NCBI GenBank assembly: GCA_010909725.1
Contig: JAACMV010000016.1
Coordinates: 597,501 to 661,500 of the forward strand
Direction: 5' to 3'
DNA from: Picochlorum sp. 'celeri'
Lineage: Eukaryota > Chlorophyta > Trebouxiophyceae
DNA: 64,000 nucleotides
Shown: piece by piece, positions 36,163 through 47,152 of the stretch
Layout: the number at the start of each line of letters is the position of its first letter
Numbering within the stretch: position 1 is the first letter of the stretch
The notes under the pieces: model-generated
Databases searched by the model: none
What the model saw: only the letters and a program-made list of their open reading frames with translations
What the model was told of the DNA's origin: nothing
Position numbers and translations under genes: made by a program

Positions 36163-37089
36163 ATGGTATTCATGAAGGGATTCGCACGTCGCTCTTACAC
36201 ATTGTTTGCGTGTGGGATGACCACACTAGGCTATTTCTATGTGCGCCTCGCATATATGCGAGAATATAAGAATATATATTCTTCTAGAGCAGAAGTTATG
36301 CAGCGGCATCAACTACGCCAGTTTATATCAGACGGTTTTCTCGATGCGAATTGGGTTCCAAACGTCTGCACTAATATCAAGGACCTTGCATGTCATCACG
36401 TGATTGTACTCCGGAAGAACAATGTGACTTTCTGTTCAGCTGCTAAGGTAGCATCAACTACCATACGCAATTATTTTTATCAAATTGATGGTGACCTCAG
36501 CATTCCAGTTGGTGCAAAATTTGGTGTGCACGAAGCAAATTGGACTAGGCTTGCAGATATTGACCCAAGCTCCAGAATCGAACTTCTGAAATCCTCAAAT
36601 TGGACACATGTCTTCTTTATGAGAAATGTTGTGGAGCGCTTCATCTCTGGTTACCTAGATAAAGTGGTGAACGATTGCAGAACGTTTGACCTGAGCACAA
36701 ACTACCCTACACTGGGACCCCTGAATCATTACACCCAGTATGGCTTTTCTTGCGACAAACATTCAGATTTAGAGGCCTTTGTTGCGTTCATGGAATCTGT
36801 GCCTCACATGGAAGGTCATTTTGCTCCACAAACACCTTTGTGCAATTTTAAAAAGTTTCCATATACCGACATAGTTTTTGTGGATGATGATCTTAGCATA
36901 AAGCTTCAGCGCCTGTCTGTCAAGCTTGGAGTGAAACATCCCCTGGATGATCCAAAAACATCAAGTCACAAAACAGGAGCACGTTTCAGAATAGCAAATC
37001 TACTAAATGAAAATAGGGACCTCATCCGCCGTATTTTAAAAATATTCAAGGAGGATTGTGAGGTGCTCCCTGCATCATGCAAGGTGTAA
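36163..37089 (+). CDS. Golgi-type carbohydrate sulfotransferase (Sulfotransfer_2 family)
   Basis: A single uninterrupted frame of 308 residues from the ATG at 36163. The N-terminus has a signal anchor (YTLFACGMTTLGYFYVRLAY) typical of type II Golgi enzymes. The PAPS-binding loop is CSAAKVASTTIRNYF (5'-phosphosulfate site, about residue 85) and the 3'-phosphate site is RNVVERFISGYLDK (about residue 155). Several N-glycosylation sequons (NVT, NWT) support lumenal exposure. The family transfers sulfate from PAPS to sugar hydroxyls; in algae such enzymes act on cell-wall or matrix polysaccharides, which is an inference here. The gene is intact although LINE debris lies on both sides. Its acceptor sugar cannot be predicted. 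Confidence 0.85.
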   Translation: MVFMKGFARRSYTLFACGMTTLGYFYVRLAYMREYKNIYSSRAEVMQRHQLRQFISDGFLDANWVPNVCTNIKDLACHHVIVLRKNNVTFCSAAKVASTTIRNYFYQIDGDLSIPVGAKFGVHEANWTRLADIDPSSRIELLKSSNWTHVFFMRNVVERFISGYLDKVVNDCRTFDLSTNYPTLGPLNHYTQYGFSCDKHSDLEAFVAFMESVPHMEGHFAPQTPLCNFKKFPYTDIVFVDDDLSIKLQRLSVKLGVKHPLDDPKTSSHKTGARFRIANLLNENRDLIRRILKIFKEDCEVLPASCKV

Positions 37090-37554
37090 CAGAACAGATG
37101 AGGCCTCGAGGCACTAGTGCCTGGGGAGTACATCCTTGTCAAGGAATCAACCTAATTAATTAGTGCGGGTTACAGCACCAGCCTGGGAGTTCCCGGTCGA
37201 CAGAGGAATTCGTCCGTCGGAGGCCCTACTCCAGACATCATTGGCGAAGAGGGAAAAAAAAGAAGAAACCAGACAAACAAATGAAGTGGCAAATAGATCT
37301 ACGCTATTGATTCAACTCGTAATACGACTCCACCTGCTATCAACCCACTAATACGAATAATAGGGAGGAGACCAGTGTCAGAGTAACTCTAGCAGGTAAA
37401 ACTGTCATAAACGACCTTGATCCAGAGTACCATAAAAACACACAACAAGTTTCCAGCGAGAAGTAGATATCCAATAGAATACTGAGGTATAAGGCAACCG
37501 AAAGAGGGGAAAAGAAGCTAGTACAAGATGGAAAAGAACTGCATTAGGCACACA
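37090..37554. other. spacer after the sulfotransferase gene
   Basis: About 460 bp holding the sulfotransferase 3' UTR and no recognisable gene. Confidence 0.4.
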
Positions 37555-38200
37555 CTATCTGGGAAGTTCCCAGCGGTGCTCAGAATCTTGCCAATGAATG
37601 ATGGGGAGACATGTCTGAGCTGCCGACCCGGGAGAAAGGCTAGCTTTATAAGCATCTAATACCTCATTGAATGTGCTGATGTGGGTGTCAATAAACTGGG
37701 CAGATGTAGCGTGTGTCGAGGCCTTGAAGATCTGTCTTCGAATATCATCCAAGCTATAACTGCACGCCACCACGATGAGACCCCAAGTGTCCGAGGAGTA
37801 TGGAAGATGCGATGGAGGCTGATTGGTCCAAATGGAGTGCAACACCTGGGTGACTGGAATGCCAAGACCTGTGGCAAGGTGCTGATATAGGCTACAAGCA
37901 ATGCTGCATTCTGTGGTGTGAAAACGGTTTCTACCTGGTGTGGCATTTGAGTAGCCACAAACACATGCTTTTTCTTTCTGCGTCTTCTGAGCATTCACCT
38001 GAGTATCCATGAGGATCTCCCAGAAAGGGAGTTTATAGATAGATGGGAGCTGAAACTGTTGCAAAGGCTTGAAGATTCTGTGGAGTGGTCTAGGCACACT
38101 TGCTATGATCTCGAGCCAGCTCCGGAGGCGTCGGTGCGGCATGCCCCGCCCCGCCAGAATGGCCTCGTGCACGAGGCGCCTCGTGGATGATCATCCATAT
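37555..38200 (-). pseudogene. LINE 3' fragment, diverged copy
   Basis: A 205-codon frame reads SIYKLPFWEILMDTQ, then the knuckle CVCGYSNATPGRNRFHTTEC and SDTWGLIVVACSYSLDDIRR. It aligns residue by residue with the fragment at 33604-34140, but at low identity, so both are old members of one LINE family. It is truncated at about 38.2 kb. Confidence 0.65.
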
Positions 38201-38480
38201 GGATGCGGCCATGCCCTATTTTTTACCGGTATTTTGTTTTTTTGCGATACACATATTTTCGGTTTAGTGGTACCAAGAGTAAAATATTCACAACCTGGAG
38301 CAGTCGTCATATGAATGGCCAATAAAATCTGTTCTCTAACACCCAGCAACCTTAACGTTGAACAGCACTATAGAGAAGTATGTCAAATGGACAGCATTTG
38401 GGTCAGGAGGTTTTTTTATCCCTACGTAAATCTTTAAAACATTTTATTTAGGGATTTCCTCCTGGGACAACAGGACCTCA

Positions 38481-38640
38481 TCCGTTCGACAGTGAGGCGT
38501 TATACGCATTTTTCTCCCTCCACAGTGCATTATATTCACTAAAATAAATATATTATTAATTCATATTGTATTTTACATCGTTTGATATAATTTTGAGCAA
38601 ATATAGTGCAGTATACGCGGAGAATGAAGCGAATGTTTCT
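38481..38640 (+). repeat. 160-bp repeat, left arm of an inverted pair
   Basis: Begins TCCGTTCGACAGTGAGGCGT and ends GAATGTTTCT, with an AT-rich centre (about 38535-38575). It is present in reverse complement at 41537-41696, also 160 bp, at roughly 80% identity by eye. This could be the long terminal inverted repeat of a 3.2-kb DNA transposon, or two copies of a small MITE-like element. Confidence 0.7.
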
Positions 38641-41536
38641 AGGCTCAAGTCATACGGTCGTTTCCATCAGTTGATGGTGTTACGTCTTAAATCATCTAAA
38701 TTAGAACAACCACTGACTCATGATGGTTGCCAAGGTACATAAGCATTGAGATAACAATAACAGTCAACGAAGATATATAAGCAAGTAACTATTGTAACTT
38801 GTACTACCATCTAAAGTGATAGAACGCACACACGTGTTCTGAACCTATATCATTGAGTTCCTGCCCAAAGCAGTTGAGCTCAAGTTATTGCAAATCAACA
38901 GCTAACAGATGGGCGCAACCTCAACTTATTGATGGTCAAAGGCATGCCCTTCAATCGCAATAATGGCCAACAATTTCGTTGTTACACGTCTTGTCAGGTA
39001 ACCATGAACACTTTTGTATTCTAATTGATGTAAAGATTGACCATGATGACGTTGGACCCCACTGATCTGGAAGTTCAACTCGCTCGTGGGTTTGAAAATT
39101 CGTGCGAATGGTCTTCGGGACACTGTGCGTGGGCAAAGACGCACTGATATCGATGTTAAAGCCCATAAAGTATTGATAAATAGAAATAAATGAGGTCTAA
39201 CCGCTCGAATGTGTCCCTGATACGAACGAGAAACACCCATTGCCCATGAGTTTTCAATGTTTTTTCAGCGCCTAATGCCCACACATGCAGCAGGATAAGT
39301 CAATGGTATTAGCATACAGAAATTGAAAAAATCAAAATGAACATACATTGATACAAGATGCAGGCATTTTGGAGCATTTATCCATCAAAGAAACACTGAG
39401 CAGAAGGCTACAACCAGCCTTTGATGTAAAACCTACACTTGCACTGTGAGGATGACCATAAATAGGAAAATTGGTCGATGAATTCTAGTAGAATGCATTT
39501 TGTGGTGGATATACAGTCAGCCATCAGGAAGCAGGACGAGTTAGGATGCAGTGATGAAGAAAGCAGCTTTCTTCATGGAGTCACCAATTGTGTGAGGACG
39601 TGTCGAACATTTTTTCATGCCCAAACAGAGCTGGAACGATTTATAAATGTCGAAGAAAGGATAAAGTCAGTTGTAAAGAGGACAGTCTTCTAATGGCTTG
39701 GGATAGTGCAAGATAACTGTGCCGAAGATTGAGAGTGTGAATGCTTGTATTATAGCTCCACCAAAATTAGTGATGTTGTTGCCAATTTGTCCTCTAGGGA
39801 AAGGAAACACGTAGATTTATACATCTCTTGACCGTTGCATCATTTACGAGTTAATTAATTCAAATTGTCCTCATATCCAGGCTCATTTAAAAGATGATGG
39901 CTAACCTGTTGCATGTCCAAGCAATGATTGACAATTGTGATCCATTCTTCTCTCGAATTGCCTCTATCGTATCCTGTACTATACAATAATGCTACTTTTG
40001 AGATCGCTATGGGACCGAAATCTGCAGGATGAATTCATCTGCTTGGGCACCCACCAACCCATTGACAAAGTATTTGTAGCAAATAGGACAGTCGAGTTTC
40101 ACGATCAAGAAACGACGATGGCCCTGCAATGTATTCGATATAAATCTGAGAGTGATCAGCGCAGATATTTTTGCTTGCTGGAAGCACCTTGGTAATGCAT
40201 GCTGACTTGCTGCATGTCCATTTGAATGCGGAAGCTCATAAATCTCCTGTGCAGCCGCATTGCCTTGCTTATGAACTTGACATCCTCGCATACATTTATT
40301 ATCGTCAAAATGAAGCGCGAATGGGTATGTTTCATGACCACAGAATCGCTGTTTTGGCATCAATGGGAAGTAGTTTGCCATCAGAGTAACTCAGGCAAAT
40401 ACAGCCCAAGCTGCGAGACATCTAGACCTGTCCATTCGATTATAGCGTCAAAAGTATCATTCTGACATGGTTTGCGGCATGAGGACTCTGGGGATTTCTT
40501 CCATGCAATTTTCCAACAATCCACACTCTCCCTTCTAACTGTATTCCAGTTGAAGTCTGGATGAAGTTTCTAGGACCTATATTTGACACAGCATTTTCTG
40601 TTTTTTGACTCGAATTTTTATTTTTGGTGTATTACTGGTAGTTTCTCGTGCCTGGTGTTCGGTAGAGCTCTACATTCCAGCACTGATTTGATGCATTCCT
40701 TTCTGAAAATCGTTGCACACTCTGCTACAAACTCTCCAGGCAACAGACTCGCCCATACGTCGACATTGGCTCTTAAAGACGCTGAATACTCAAAAATTTT
40801 AGCAATATCACGTAATGCCAGCTCCACAGGAACGTCTCCAATGGACATTGCATCACTTCCATCCCAGAGCCATGATGCACTCCTTCAATCTGTGTATTGA
40901 AAGCAGGATCATCCATTCAAATGATAATTTATGTATATATTATCAACATCAAAAGCGTATTCCCGAAAAGGCTGAAGCCTACGAGGGCAGTGAACCTGAT
41001 TCATGGAGGAACCACCCTGCTCAAACCAGAATTTCTCTGGGCATGATTCAGGGGGGCATACACGCGTCTGAATGGATTAAATAATAGTTCTCATTCGATT
41101 ATGTGGTGGTCTATGCCAGATCATTGAAAATTCTGGTCATAAGGTACACCCTGATCGTCAGAAACGGTTGGTTCATCGGTGCCCTCGCCTTCCCTCTTCT
41201 GAATCCGTTCTGCACATCAGAAATGCTTTAAAGCAATATAAATAGCACAAATGATTGCACAAAGATGCCAACGCACCGATATACTCGTTCATCGTGCGAG
41301 TAACCACCCGATGTTCGTTGGTGACTTCTGCGGAATCGCGCAGGCGTTCTACCAGCCCTACATCCGGTTATAATTATTATTATACGTGATAAAGTACACG
41401 TGAGAATTATGAAGAGAAATAAATTATTGTGGACGACGTGGTGACGATTCTGCGCATGTAACCAACCGTCGGAATCTCCTTGTTCCGTCTGCTCCCATCA
41501 AACGTGCGCCTGGAAGGGAGAGTGGAAGACACGGCA
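38641..41536. other. interior between inverted repeats, no recognised gene
   Basis: Open frames of 70-125 codons occur on both strands (for example 40007-40381 minus and 39478-39693 plus), but none has a motif I can place. If the flanking 160-bp arms are terminal repeats, this would be the cargo or decayed transposase of the element. Confidence 0.4.
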
Positions 41537-41696
41537 AGAAACATTCGCTTCGTTCTCCGCGTATACTGCATCATATTGCCTCAAAGGTATATCAAACGAT
41601 GTAAAATGCAATAAGGATTAATAATATATTTAGTTTATACACTATAATACACTATAGAGGGAGAAAAGTGCGTATAACGCCTCACTGTCGAACGGA
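41537..41696 (-). repeat. 160-bp repeat, right arm of an inverted pair
   Basis: Reverse complement of 38481-38640 with the same length. The shared ends are TCCGTTCGACAGTGAGG and GCGAATGTTTCT when read on the minus strand. See the left arm. Confidence 0.7.
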
Positions 41697-41739
41697 CTTA
41701 ATCGCCTCCGGGGGGCCTGATTGTCTTGGATGATATTCG

Positions 41740-41777
41740 TCATATTTCTCGCCTGTGTAATATCTCCCAAAAAAAAA
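41740..41777 (+). repeat. short repeat ending in an A-run, copy 2
   Basis: Matches 33395-33436 with a single base change in 29 bp, then 9 A instead of 13. Confidence 0.6.
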
Positions 41778-42099
41778 ATTTTAGAAGTTACAGAAGTTAT
41801 CATCATATGAATGGGACATGGCATGTAAAGCTTCACGGACATTCTCGAAGCTCTGGGGAGCATGGCCTCATGCCTCTCGTAACAGGTCACCATGGGCCCT
41901 GTTACAGGAACCTGGTCGCTCTGTCGATCAGCAGCTTACGGCGGTCATCAAACATTTCAAATACAGCGACGTATCCATCGGACTTGGAGCGCTCGTACAC
42001 GCCAGACTGGTTCATGAGCAGCCGTCCACTGTGGCAATATTCATGGAACCAGTGCCAGGTGACGAGATGAGTTTCGCAAACTTGTACACCGTAGTGTCA

Positions 42100-42420
42100 T
42101 CACCTCCCATAGCAGGAATGACCAAGGGATTCGGGGAAGTCGAGCAGAGCCAGCAGCTCTGGACCAACCGTCACCATCTGCTGGGCTGTCCCTGTGACCA
42201 TCACGTCACCAGAGGACGAGGACACCAGCACCCCATCGTGATTCTTCACCTCCTTGCTCAGGTCAACAATGGCATATACCGTACCGCACAGCGTTGCCAC
42301 CAGCACCGACACGTGGCACCGGATTTGCTTGAGCGGCACGACATGGAAGGTCTCCCCTCCATGGGCATCGACACACTCTTCAGCGATGTATACTGTCGAC
42401 CCCAGGCAATAATATGATGC
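42100..42420 (-). other. possible coding fragment, unidentified
   Basis: The minus strand is open here, reading YYCLGSTVYIAEECVDAHGG and then VLVATLCGTVYAIVDLSKEV, before a stop at 42100. The composition looks like a folded protein, yet no family comes to mind and no neighbouring exon is obvious. It could be a gene fragment carried by a transposon. The plus strand is also open here, so the call is weak. Confidence 0.25.
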
Positions 42421-42476
42421 GTGGTCAGATACAGATCAAGCCAAAGAGTGGGACGGGTCCTGTTGTGTTGTGAGCG

Positions 42477-43427
42477 TCATTCTTTGCATGCGAGAAAGAT
42501 ATATGCATTGTCCCCCAGGATTCCTACAGAAATTGAATGGAACCGAAAATATTTCATTTCAAATCCCATTTCACACAGTTTTACCATCATCTCAATCCCA
42601 AAGATATTGAAAACTGGTACTCCATCCTTTCTAATTGGATCAAGGTGGAACATAGGCTCCGATATCCACCTAATCTTTCCATATTCATCCAGATCTGCAA
42701 CATTTGTATCCCTCAGTTTTTGAGGTGTAAAAGGCACACTAAAAATGTGACAGCCTCCGTGATTCAATACTCGAAACACCTCATCATGAGCCTGATAAGG
42801 CCGTGGAATATGCTCAAATACTTCAGATGAAATTACTATATCGAACATGCTATTTGCAAATGTCAATTTCTGAAGATCTTCATTTCGTACACCGTTCACA
42901 TACTTGCCATATTTAGATATATCCCCGAAGTACTCCGAGCAATAATACCCAGGAAATGTTTCAAGGACTGTATGAAAAGTGCCAGTACATTGAGTATTGT
43001 AGATTGATACAGAGGTGACCTTAGATAGAGAACAGTTCAAGCAAATAACTGGCTCAGATATGTGCTCACTAATTAGTCCATTTATCGCTAGAGCGATTTG
43101 TCTGAATCTATTAGATGCCCCGCAATAAGCACAGTTGCCACTCTCTCTGAAATTCTTTGAAAAAGAGCCGGTCGTTTGTTTTCCACAAACTGGGCAGAAG
43201 AATGTTTTGTTTGTTTGATCTTGATCTTCAATTTTAACGTTTCGCTCAACAGCAAACGATCGAGCATGCAATTTCAAGGAACATGTTCTGTTTGTTTCAT
43301 GAAAAAAATCTAGCAACCGAAACTTGTAATATAAAAGACAAGCCATTGCGAGCCCAAGCCATTTGTACCGTGCGAATCTGATCCAAACATCTTTGGAAAC
43401 AACGTTTCGAATCTGCAATGGCTTCAT
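42477..43427 (-). CDS. membrane-anchored class I SAM-dependent methyltransferase with zinc ribbon
   Basis: One uninterrupted frame of 316 residues. A hydrophobic segment near the N-terminus (WLGLAMACLLYYKFRLL) suggests a type II membrane anchor. A CxxC...CxxC ribbon follows (CPVCGKQ, then CAYCGASNRFRQ). The methyltransferase part has the acidic region and FDIVISSEVFEHIPRPYQAH, then VLNHGGCHIFSVPF, typical of Methyltransf_11/23 proteins. The substrate is unknown. The anchor and the nearby Golgi sulfotransferase make a glycan a reasonable guess, nothing more. No intron is needed. It is one of two intact genes in this repeat-rich stretch. Confidence 0.78.
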   Translation of the reverse strand: MKPLQIRNVVSKDVWIRFARYKWLGLAMACLLYYKFRLLDFFHETNRTCSLKLHARSFAVERNVKIEDQDQTNKTFFCPVCGKQTTGSFSKNFRESGNCAYCGASNRFRQIALAINGLISEHISEPVICLNCSLSKVTSVSIYNTQCTGTFHTVLETFPGYYCSEYFGDISKYGKYVNGVRNEDLQKLTFANSMFDIVISSEVFEHIPRPYQAHDEVFRVLNHGGCHIFSVPFTPQKLRDTNVADLDEYGKIRWISEPMFHLDPIRKDGVPVFNIFGIEMMVKLCEMGFEMKYFRFHSISVGILGDNAYIFLACKE

Positions 43428-43740
43428 ACCGCAGAGACGAGTTAGCGACTCACAAACTTTTGCCAGATCTCTTGGCCAGCACGCCCAAGAATGAATGGAG
43501 ACAGAGATTCGTCTCAGATATAATTATATATATATATAATTATATATAATATAATACGCCGATGTAGAAGCCTAGTTCGACGACCTACTGACACTTTTTC
43601 CACAGAAAATTGCACACAGGTAGTAACACAGTGTTATAAAGATTTTTGACAAACTTGTTTTTTTCTGGCCCTAGAATAACTTTTCGTACGTACCGTAGTG
43701 AAAAATACGGTACTTTTTTTTTATGTATGTACTAGTTTGA

Positions 43741-45440
43741 CCCGTTTGGCAAATGCCAAACTCCATGGCCCAAGGCCATGGGTCTTTTGCAGGCATCGCT
43801 TCGCTCGCCTGTCAGGTCGGTCGCCCGAAGGGCTCCCTCTGTCGCTGCGCGGCTGTGTCGGTTAGATGGAACGTTAACGTTTACATAGTCATGATGGCGG
43901 TCTGCCGCCGAAGATCATAAAAGAAGGCTGGTATCGCTTCGCTCTCCAGCCCAATCGCAGGCCTGGCGGCCTTGCAATAACAAATAGGCCTCGCTCCGCT
44001 CGGCCAACTCAATGTAAACCAGTGTCACACATAACCAGAGACATGCCAGGCTACCAGGCATATGGGTACTTAAAAAAACCTGGCATCGCTTTCGCTCGCC
44101 AGCCAGTTCGCAGGCCTTACGGCCTCCCGAACACGTATAAATAAGAAACAAACAAATATAGAAAGGGCTCGCGTTGCTCGCCAAACCTAATAAAGACCCC
44201 TTTCCAGGTTGGCTGGAAAGGACCAAGAATTCATTACATGGAGTGAAAGAATAAAGAAACAGAAACAAATAAAAGAGGGATGTTAGAGAGTGTGGCACCC
44301 AGAGAGTGTGACGATGTCTTCCCTGTCAGCTTAAGGAAGAGGTTGTGTCCTCCGGCCTCGTCAGGATCCCTTAAACCGGGGCCTCACTGCGTTCGGCACG
44401 GGCGGGATCCTTCCTCACCCATCGGCCACCTGGATGTTGCTGTTGAGTGCCTGTGGAGGGCCTCCGCAAGCACACAGTTGCAAACTGGTAAGGAATCCTT
44501 GTTCGAAGTTCCTGGCATGACCGGGCACCATCCTCCCAGCGCGTCCGAGGTGGGTTTGGTGATACTGCATGACCATGTAGACACTGTCTTCGAGGAAAAC
44601 AGACATTGCTTTGCTCTCGAACCACTGATATGGAAGGACACAAACATTGCTGCAGTATGAGTGAAACAAAAAATGAATGGCATCGCTGCGCCCGCCATCA
44701 CTATCGCTCGCCTGAAGGCATTGCGATCAAATATGTGGAGAATATAGGCCAATATAGCTCGCTGTGCTCGGCCAAAAGAATTGTAGTTTCTGCCATCAGC
44801 CATGGATAAATGGAAGGAGCAGCATGAAGTAAGGAAGTGCCTAATGGTTGGTAGCAGAATGTGTATATGCAATATATATATAAGGCTCGCTGCGCTCGCC
44901 CACGAAAAAGCAGAATAATACTTCTTCAGCCATGCACCTTTGGAGGATGCTGTCAACTTCACTGCCTCCTATCCCGTCGGAGATCGATGCTTGATTAAGT
45001 AAGTTGACCCTGCGAATTCCACTGTCTAATCGCATTCCGGTGGAAAAGACCCGTGGACACATCGGGATGTTGACATCGTATTTGAAGAAAACAGCTAGCG
45101 TTTTTTGCTCGCCAACCAAACCGATGCCATAGAAGAACACAACATGACCTGCTCCCATGCATGGAAAAACTAAATGGCATCGCTGCGCTCGCCATAACAA
45201 TCGCTAACCTCAAGGTATCGCGATCAAATAGATATAGAACTATAGGCCTCGCTGCGCTCGGCCAAAAGCAACATCGCCTCTGGCATTCACCCATGGGTAG
45301 AATGAAGGAGCAAAGATGGAATTAAGGAGCAGCATAAAGAAAAAGGACGGATCTGTTGTAGACCAATGCTAGTGCTTGCTGGCAGAATTGTATCTATATG
45401 CGATACATGCATAATAAGGCTCGCTGCGCTCGCCCACAAA
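43741..45440. repeat. hairpin-saturated GC-motif repeat zone
   Basis: At least eight perfect short inverted repeats and about a dozen copies of a CGCT(K)CGCTCG core. Examples are CCATGGCC-CAA-GGCCATGG (43763-43781), TTTGGCA-AA-TGCCAAA (43745-43760), AGGCC-TGGC-GGCCT (43959-43972), AGGCC-TTAC-GGCCT (44112-44125) and CCTTTCCAG-GTTGG-CTGGAAAGG (44199-44221). The core recurs as GGCCTCGCTGCGCTCGGCC (45244) and GGCTCGCTGCGCTCGCCCAC (44882, 45418). No gene is recognised here. Minus-strand frames read GERSEP and ERSEA-like peptides only because of the motif. Confidence 0.75.
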
Positions 45441-45500
45441 AACCATAATAATACTTCCTCAGCCCTGCAGCTTGGAGGATGCTGCTAGCCTCACTGTCTC
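44660..45500. repeat. degenerate tandem duplication of about 0.5 kb
   Basis: Unit 1 (about 44660-45000) and unit 2 (about 45155-45500) share the same ordered landmarks: a GGCATCGCTGCG motif, GCGATCAAATA, a GCTCGGCCAAAAG block, CCATGG then GAAGGAGCA, GGCTCGCTGCGCTCGCCCAC, and TAATACTTC then TTGGAGGATGCTG. Spacing varies from about 495 to 536 bp, so the copies have diverged by indels. Confidence 0.65.
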
Positions 45501-45509
45501 ATATTCTGT

Positions 45510-45545
45510 TGATGTTTATATGTATGATATTACATCAATGCCCCC
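45510..45545 (-). repeat. minus-strand remnant of the 3'-tail repeat
   Basis: On the minus strand it reads GGGGGGCATTGATGTAATAT then CATACATATA, matching the end of the tail repeat over about 28 bp. No hairpin or upstream part is kept. Confidence 0.5.
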
Positions 45546-46960
45546 CGGGGTTTACTTTAGTAAGTCGACCACTCGAAATTCAACTGTGTAATCCCATTCT
45601 GGGGGAATGACGCACCCAGGCACCCAATGTCTGATCAATCCTACCCAGGCCATCGAATGCGTCCACTTTGTCACTATAATTTGAAATCCCAGTCTACCGC
45701 GTTCTTCAAGATGATCACGACTTAAAAACCCCGGGGATATGTCTCACATGACCCCAGCCTCTGTAGATTATCCAGGACCTTATAGGCAGGCTGCAACCCC
45801 TAACCTGTCCCTAAAGATTCATTCCAATTACGCCACTTGAGCGATGGCACACTCTCTCGGGGACATAGTACCAATTCGATGGATCTATTCGTTGTCCATA
45901 CCACATATCTACAGGGCCGCTGCGTTGTTTCTCCATGCTTGTGGTCCAAGTTGTCGAATCCGTCTCCTATTCCCGCGCAGTATTGTGTAACATGCACCCT
46001 TGACAGCTACATGCCATTTCGAACTGTTTTGCGTCGTGTTCTGCACCCCAGAGATGTAGGATAAAGTGAAGGCAAAATCGCTCGAGATGTCTTTACCAGC
46101 TGCTTCTCAGAGGCCTTTGCTATAGAGAATGATCCTCTGAATCAGGTATCCTGTTGACAGTATCGTAGTCGTGGGTTCACCTCGTCATGAGAATGACTTC
46201 AAAAGATGGAAGATGCGTCACATGGCTCCAACCCAACTCCGTAATCCACACTGTGCGTCTTTCACAGGCAAGCTGCACTGGTCCAACATGTTGCTGCAGG
46301 CAGGAGTCGCCAAGGGAACGTGAGCGATGGCACATCAGTTCCCTCATCGCAATCATACCGATCACATGATCACATACAGAGACATTGGCGGTGTCCTGTT
46401 CGCAGGGCACGGCCCGGTGTCCCTTCTGAGAAGAAATGTGCGGAATTTGTTGTCGTCACTTCACCGAAGAGGCGTCTTGTCCCAGGGCGACAGCGGTCAA
46501 AAGGCCTCATTTGCGACGAAACATCCTTTCACATTGGAGTTTGCCGTCGTAAGGACTGCAGGAAGTCAAGCATGGAGACAGAAGGGACCGTGGAACAACG
46601 CTCGAACTCGACACTCTCGGTCGGTCAGCAGGCCCCGCCAATGGGGACCGTTACATCTATGTTGTGGCCGGGCCGAAATTTCGCGAAATTTTCTCGCTGG
46701 ATCAGGCCCTAAAGAAGCCCGAACAGGCTGGAGAATGGTGTCTGTCAAAAAATAGGAGGTTTGTTGGGCAAGAGAACACGTGAGGGGGCTCTCAGGCGCG
46801 GACCCACGGCGTCAAAGTGGGCAATTTCGGCGAATTCGCCATGTTTGACGCAAAATTGCACCGTGTTCCCGTGCGCGTTTGCATCCTTTGTAGGCACCAA
46901 AAGTAATTATTTTATGTGTAGATTTGGTTTCCGAAAATCGGCCGAAGTTTTTTTTTATAA
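45546..46960. other. 1.4 kb left of the Helitron, no recognised gene
   Basis: A plus-strand frame at 46327-46755 (142 codons) and shorter ones are open but unrecognised. The last 150 bp, with a T-run before the Helitron boundary, loosely resembles the 5'-end regions of the Helitron derivatives, so another old Helitron may end here. Confidence 0.35.
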
Positions 46961-46990
46961 CTAGGCCGTCTGCCCGTAGCTCGTGGGGTT
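46961..46990 (-). other. Helitron 3' terminus with CTAG end and bulged hairpin
   Basis: On the plus strand the terminus reads CTAGGCCGTCTGCCCGTAGC and then TCGTGGGG. The CCCG and CG(T)GG segments can pair with a bulged T. The derivatives have CTAGGATTGCCGCCCGTCGC then ACGTGGC, where GCCCGT pairs with ACG(T)GGC around a CGC loop. A 3' hairpin just before CTRR is the Helitron termination signal. Confidence 0.65.
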
Positions 46991-47152
46991 TCATGGGAAG
47001 TCGCGAGGTGCGACATGGACTCTCGCGCGGGGCGTCGGTCCAGTGCACTGGATGTTGGGAGGGGAGGAGGTAGGCAGATGGCCCAACTCCATCTCTGCTG
47101 ATTTTACACTCTCATTGTAACATGATGCTATTTAACCGAATGTTTGCTACTC

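Noticed and set aside
41818..42417. 199-codon plus-strand open frame
   Set aside because: Composition is His/Arg/Gln-rich and shadow-like; the minus strand over part of it looks more protein-like, and neither is recognised.
43915..45294. Minus-strand frames with repeated GERSEP/ERSEA-like peptides that might look like a repeat protein
   Set aside because: The peptides are just translations of the GC hairpin core in one frame; frames break between repeats.
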